Shown here piece by piece: positions 62,766-64,000 of a stretch of DNA of 64,000 nucleotides; within the stretch, counting starts at the first letter, position 1; each line of letters begins with the position of its first letter. The stretch lies in assembly GCF_900113485.1 (NCBI RefSeq), contig NZ_FOPM01000004.1, forward strand, positions 183,150-247,149. The letters run 5' to 3'. The translations under genes were made by a program, and so were the position numbers. The notes under the pieces are model-generated. The model did not search any database. It saw only the letters and a program-made list of their open reading frames with translations, and was not told the origin of the DNA. This DNA comes from Methylobacterium gossipiicola. Lineage in GTDB: Bacteria > Pseudomonadota > Alphaproteobacteria > Rhizobiales > Beijerinckiaceae.

Positions 62766-63113
62766 GATGGCGCTCGGCTCACGAAAATCGGGATACCGCA
62801 GGCCTCCAGGCCCGGCGGATGATCGAAGATGCCCGTCGCAGTCCGATGGCTCGGTTTCTCCGCCCTGGAATCGCGCACGGCGCGGGGGGCGAAGAGAGCA
62901 GCCAAGGTGGCGAAAACGGGACGGGCACGACGCGATCACGTCATGCTGCTGTTATATATGGCGTTCTTCGCATCGCAAACAAGTCTTTGTACGTATGCCT
63001 GACCTGGGCTGAACGCATCGGGTCTGCTCCGGTGCTGATTTCGGATGCAGCGGCGCGCGGGATCGGGCATGCCGGTGCCCGAACACCCGCTCCCGTTTTG
63101 GCCCGGAGGTCCG
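62766..63113. other. Intergenic region, no gene recognised
   Basis: This 348-base gap lies between divergent genes. A locally AT-richer stretch around 62945-62990 (GTTATATATGG, CAAACAAGTC) is a likely promoter zone. No hairpin terminator, small ORF with a good ribosome site, or RNA motif was recognised. Confidence 0.4.
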
Positions 63114-64000
63114 ATGCGTATCCTCGTGACCGGCAGCGCCGGCTTCATCGGCTATCACCTCGGCCGGCACCTCCTGGCGGCGGGGCACGCCGTCACGGGC
63201 CTCGACGGCTTCAGCGATTACTACGATGTCGGCCTCAAGCGCGCCCGCCACGCGGCTCTTGCCGCACACCCGGCCTTCGAGGCCGTGGAGGGGCGCCTGG
63301 AGACGGAAGGCCTGCTCCTCGACACCCTGGCGCGGGTGCGGCCCGATGTGGTGGTGCATCTCGCGGCGCAGGCCGGTGTGCGCCATAGCCTGGAGAATCC
63401 GGGCGCCTACGTGCAGGCCAACATGGTCGGCACCGCCAACCTCATCGAGGCCGTGCGGGCCCATCCCGTGCGCCATCTCCTGTTCGCCTCGACGAGTTCG
63501 GCCTATGGCGGCAACGCCGCGATCCCGTTCCGGGAGACCGATCGGGCGGTGTCGCCCCTCACCCTCTACGCCGCGAGCAAGCTCGCCGGAGAGGCGATGC
63601 TGCACGCCTATGCCCACCTGTTCGCCATTCCCACCACGGCGTTCCGGTTCTTCACCGTCTACGGCCCGTGGGGACGGCCCGATATGGCGCTGTTCCTGTT
63701 CACGCGAAAGATCCTGGCGGGCGAGCCCATCGAGGTCTTCGCCGGCGGGGCTGCGGAGCGGGATTTCACCTACGTGGACGACCTCGTGGCGGCCATCGCC
63801 CGCCTGATGGAGACGCCCCCCGAGGGACCGGGCGGGGCCGGCCCCGTGGGGCCGTTCGACACCCTGAGCCCGGTGGCGCCCTACCGCCTCGTCAATATCG
63901 GGGGCGGCCGGCCCGTGCGCCTCGACGCGATGATCGACGCCCTGGAGGCGGCCCTCGGGCGCCGGGCCGAGCGGGTGCTGAAACCCCTGCCGCCGGGGGA
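63114..64000 (+). CDS. NAD-dependent epimerase, UDP-glucuronate 4-epimerase-like (partial)
   Basis: The first 295 residues of an extended short-chain dehydrogenase run off the window end. Motifs are the Rossmann MRILVTGSAGFIGYHLGRHL (TGxxGFIG), VVVHLAAQAGVRHSLENPGA, FASTSSAYGGN, the catalytic YAASK (LTLYAASKLAGEAM), and RFFTVYGPWGRPDMALFLFT with RDFTYVDDLVAAIARLM. The GPWGRPDMA motif and gap pattern match the UDP-GlcA/UDP-Glc 4-epimerase (LspL/CapI-like) group. ATG 63114 follows CGGAGG. It probably begins a sugar-nucleotide cluster beyond the window. Confidence 0.88.
   Translation, partial: MRILVTGSAGFIGYHLGRHLLAAGHAVTGLDGFSDYYDVGLKRARHAALAAHPAFEAVEGRLETEGLLLDTLARVRPDVVVHLAAQAGVRHSLENPGAYVQANMVGTANLIEAVRAHPVRHLLFASTSSAYGGNAAIPFRETDRAVSPLTLYAASKLAGEAMLHAYAHLFAIPTTAFRFFTVYGPWGRPDMALFLFTRKILAGEPIEVFAGGAAERDFTYVDDLVAAIARLMETPPEGPGGAGPVGPFDTLSPVAPYRLVNIGGGRPVRLDAMIDALEAALGRRAERVLKPLPPG

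Overview
This is a GC-rich chromosomal segment from an alphaproteobacterium, most likely a Methylobacterium-type methylotroph (Methylobacteriaceae). The evidence is a lanthanide-type PQQ alcohol dehydrogenase (XoxF-like), a malyl-CoA/beta-methylmalyl-CoA lyase, osmoregulated glucan genes opgGH, the aapJQMP amino-acid transporter, SdhE, IalB, a small GcrA-like protein and RMF. Species assignment is inference; no rRNA is present. Essential housekeeping genes (glmU, glmS, mfd, recG, rimO, pabABC) show the core is chromosomal.

Layout. 1-624: edge of a mobile island, with an IS5-family element truncated by the window start that sits in an integrase remnant next to tRNA-Ser(UGA). 737-4467: opgG-opgH. 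4660-11116: a zinc-ribbon protein, glmU, glmS with a strong terminator, a ribbon-helix-helix regulator, a PHB-depolymerase-type esterase and a DUF502 membrane protein. 11120-20344: a PAS-GGDEF-EAL protein and recG (minus), then a DUF1640-like protein, sdhE and mfd (plus). 20377-20557: a 6S RNA candidate with its own terminator, antisense to the mfd direction. 20599-26655: a pseudo-receiver, a degenerate AMP-ligase-like protein, ialB, hspQ, mcl and a UbiH-type monooxygenase. 26865-34889: gntP, qor-pncA, rimO and a tightly overlapping pabB-pabA-pabC-doxX operon.

35832-38200 is the most unusual part: a 22-bp iteron array followed by a plasmid-type RepA gene and a small winged-helix-like protein, bounded by copies of a four-hairpin intergenic repeat. 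It looks like an iteron plasmid replicon, intact or decaying, lodged in the chromosome between mazG and xoxF. 38204-49401 carries xoxF and then a cell-surface region: two acyltransferases, an O-antigen ligase, a pair of DJ-1/GlxA proteins, and a polyprenyl-phosphate-sugar glycosylation set (GT39/ArnT-like, GT2, LAB_N). 49398-55941: a PNPOx-like protein, a cystathionine beta-lyase-like enzyme, aapPMQJ with a 92-base stem-loop between J and Q, and an RMF gene. 56057-64000: rarD, a P1 peptidase, small orphans, a HerA-like ATPase, sodC, a GcrA-like mini-protein and a truncated nucleotide-sugar epimerase.

Repetitive structure runs through the segment. There are three copies of a roughly 100-bp element of four consecutive hairpins (34874, 38101 and an inverted copy at 58362), a 42-bp palindromic unit duplicated in frame inside an acyltransferase gene, and a perfect 24-bp AT-rich palindrome inside mazG whose GGAATATTCC core recurs upstream of the RepA-linked regulator. 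Adjacent co-directional genes often overlap by four bases (GTGA, ATGA or TTGA), which helped fix many starts.
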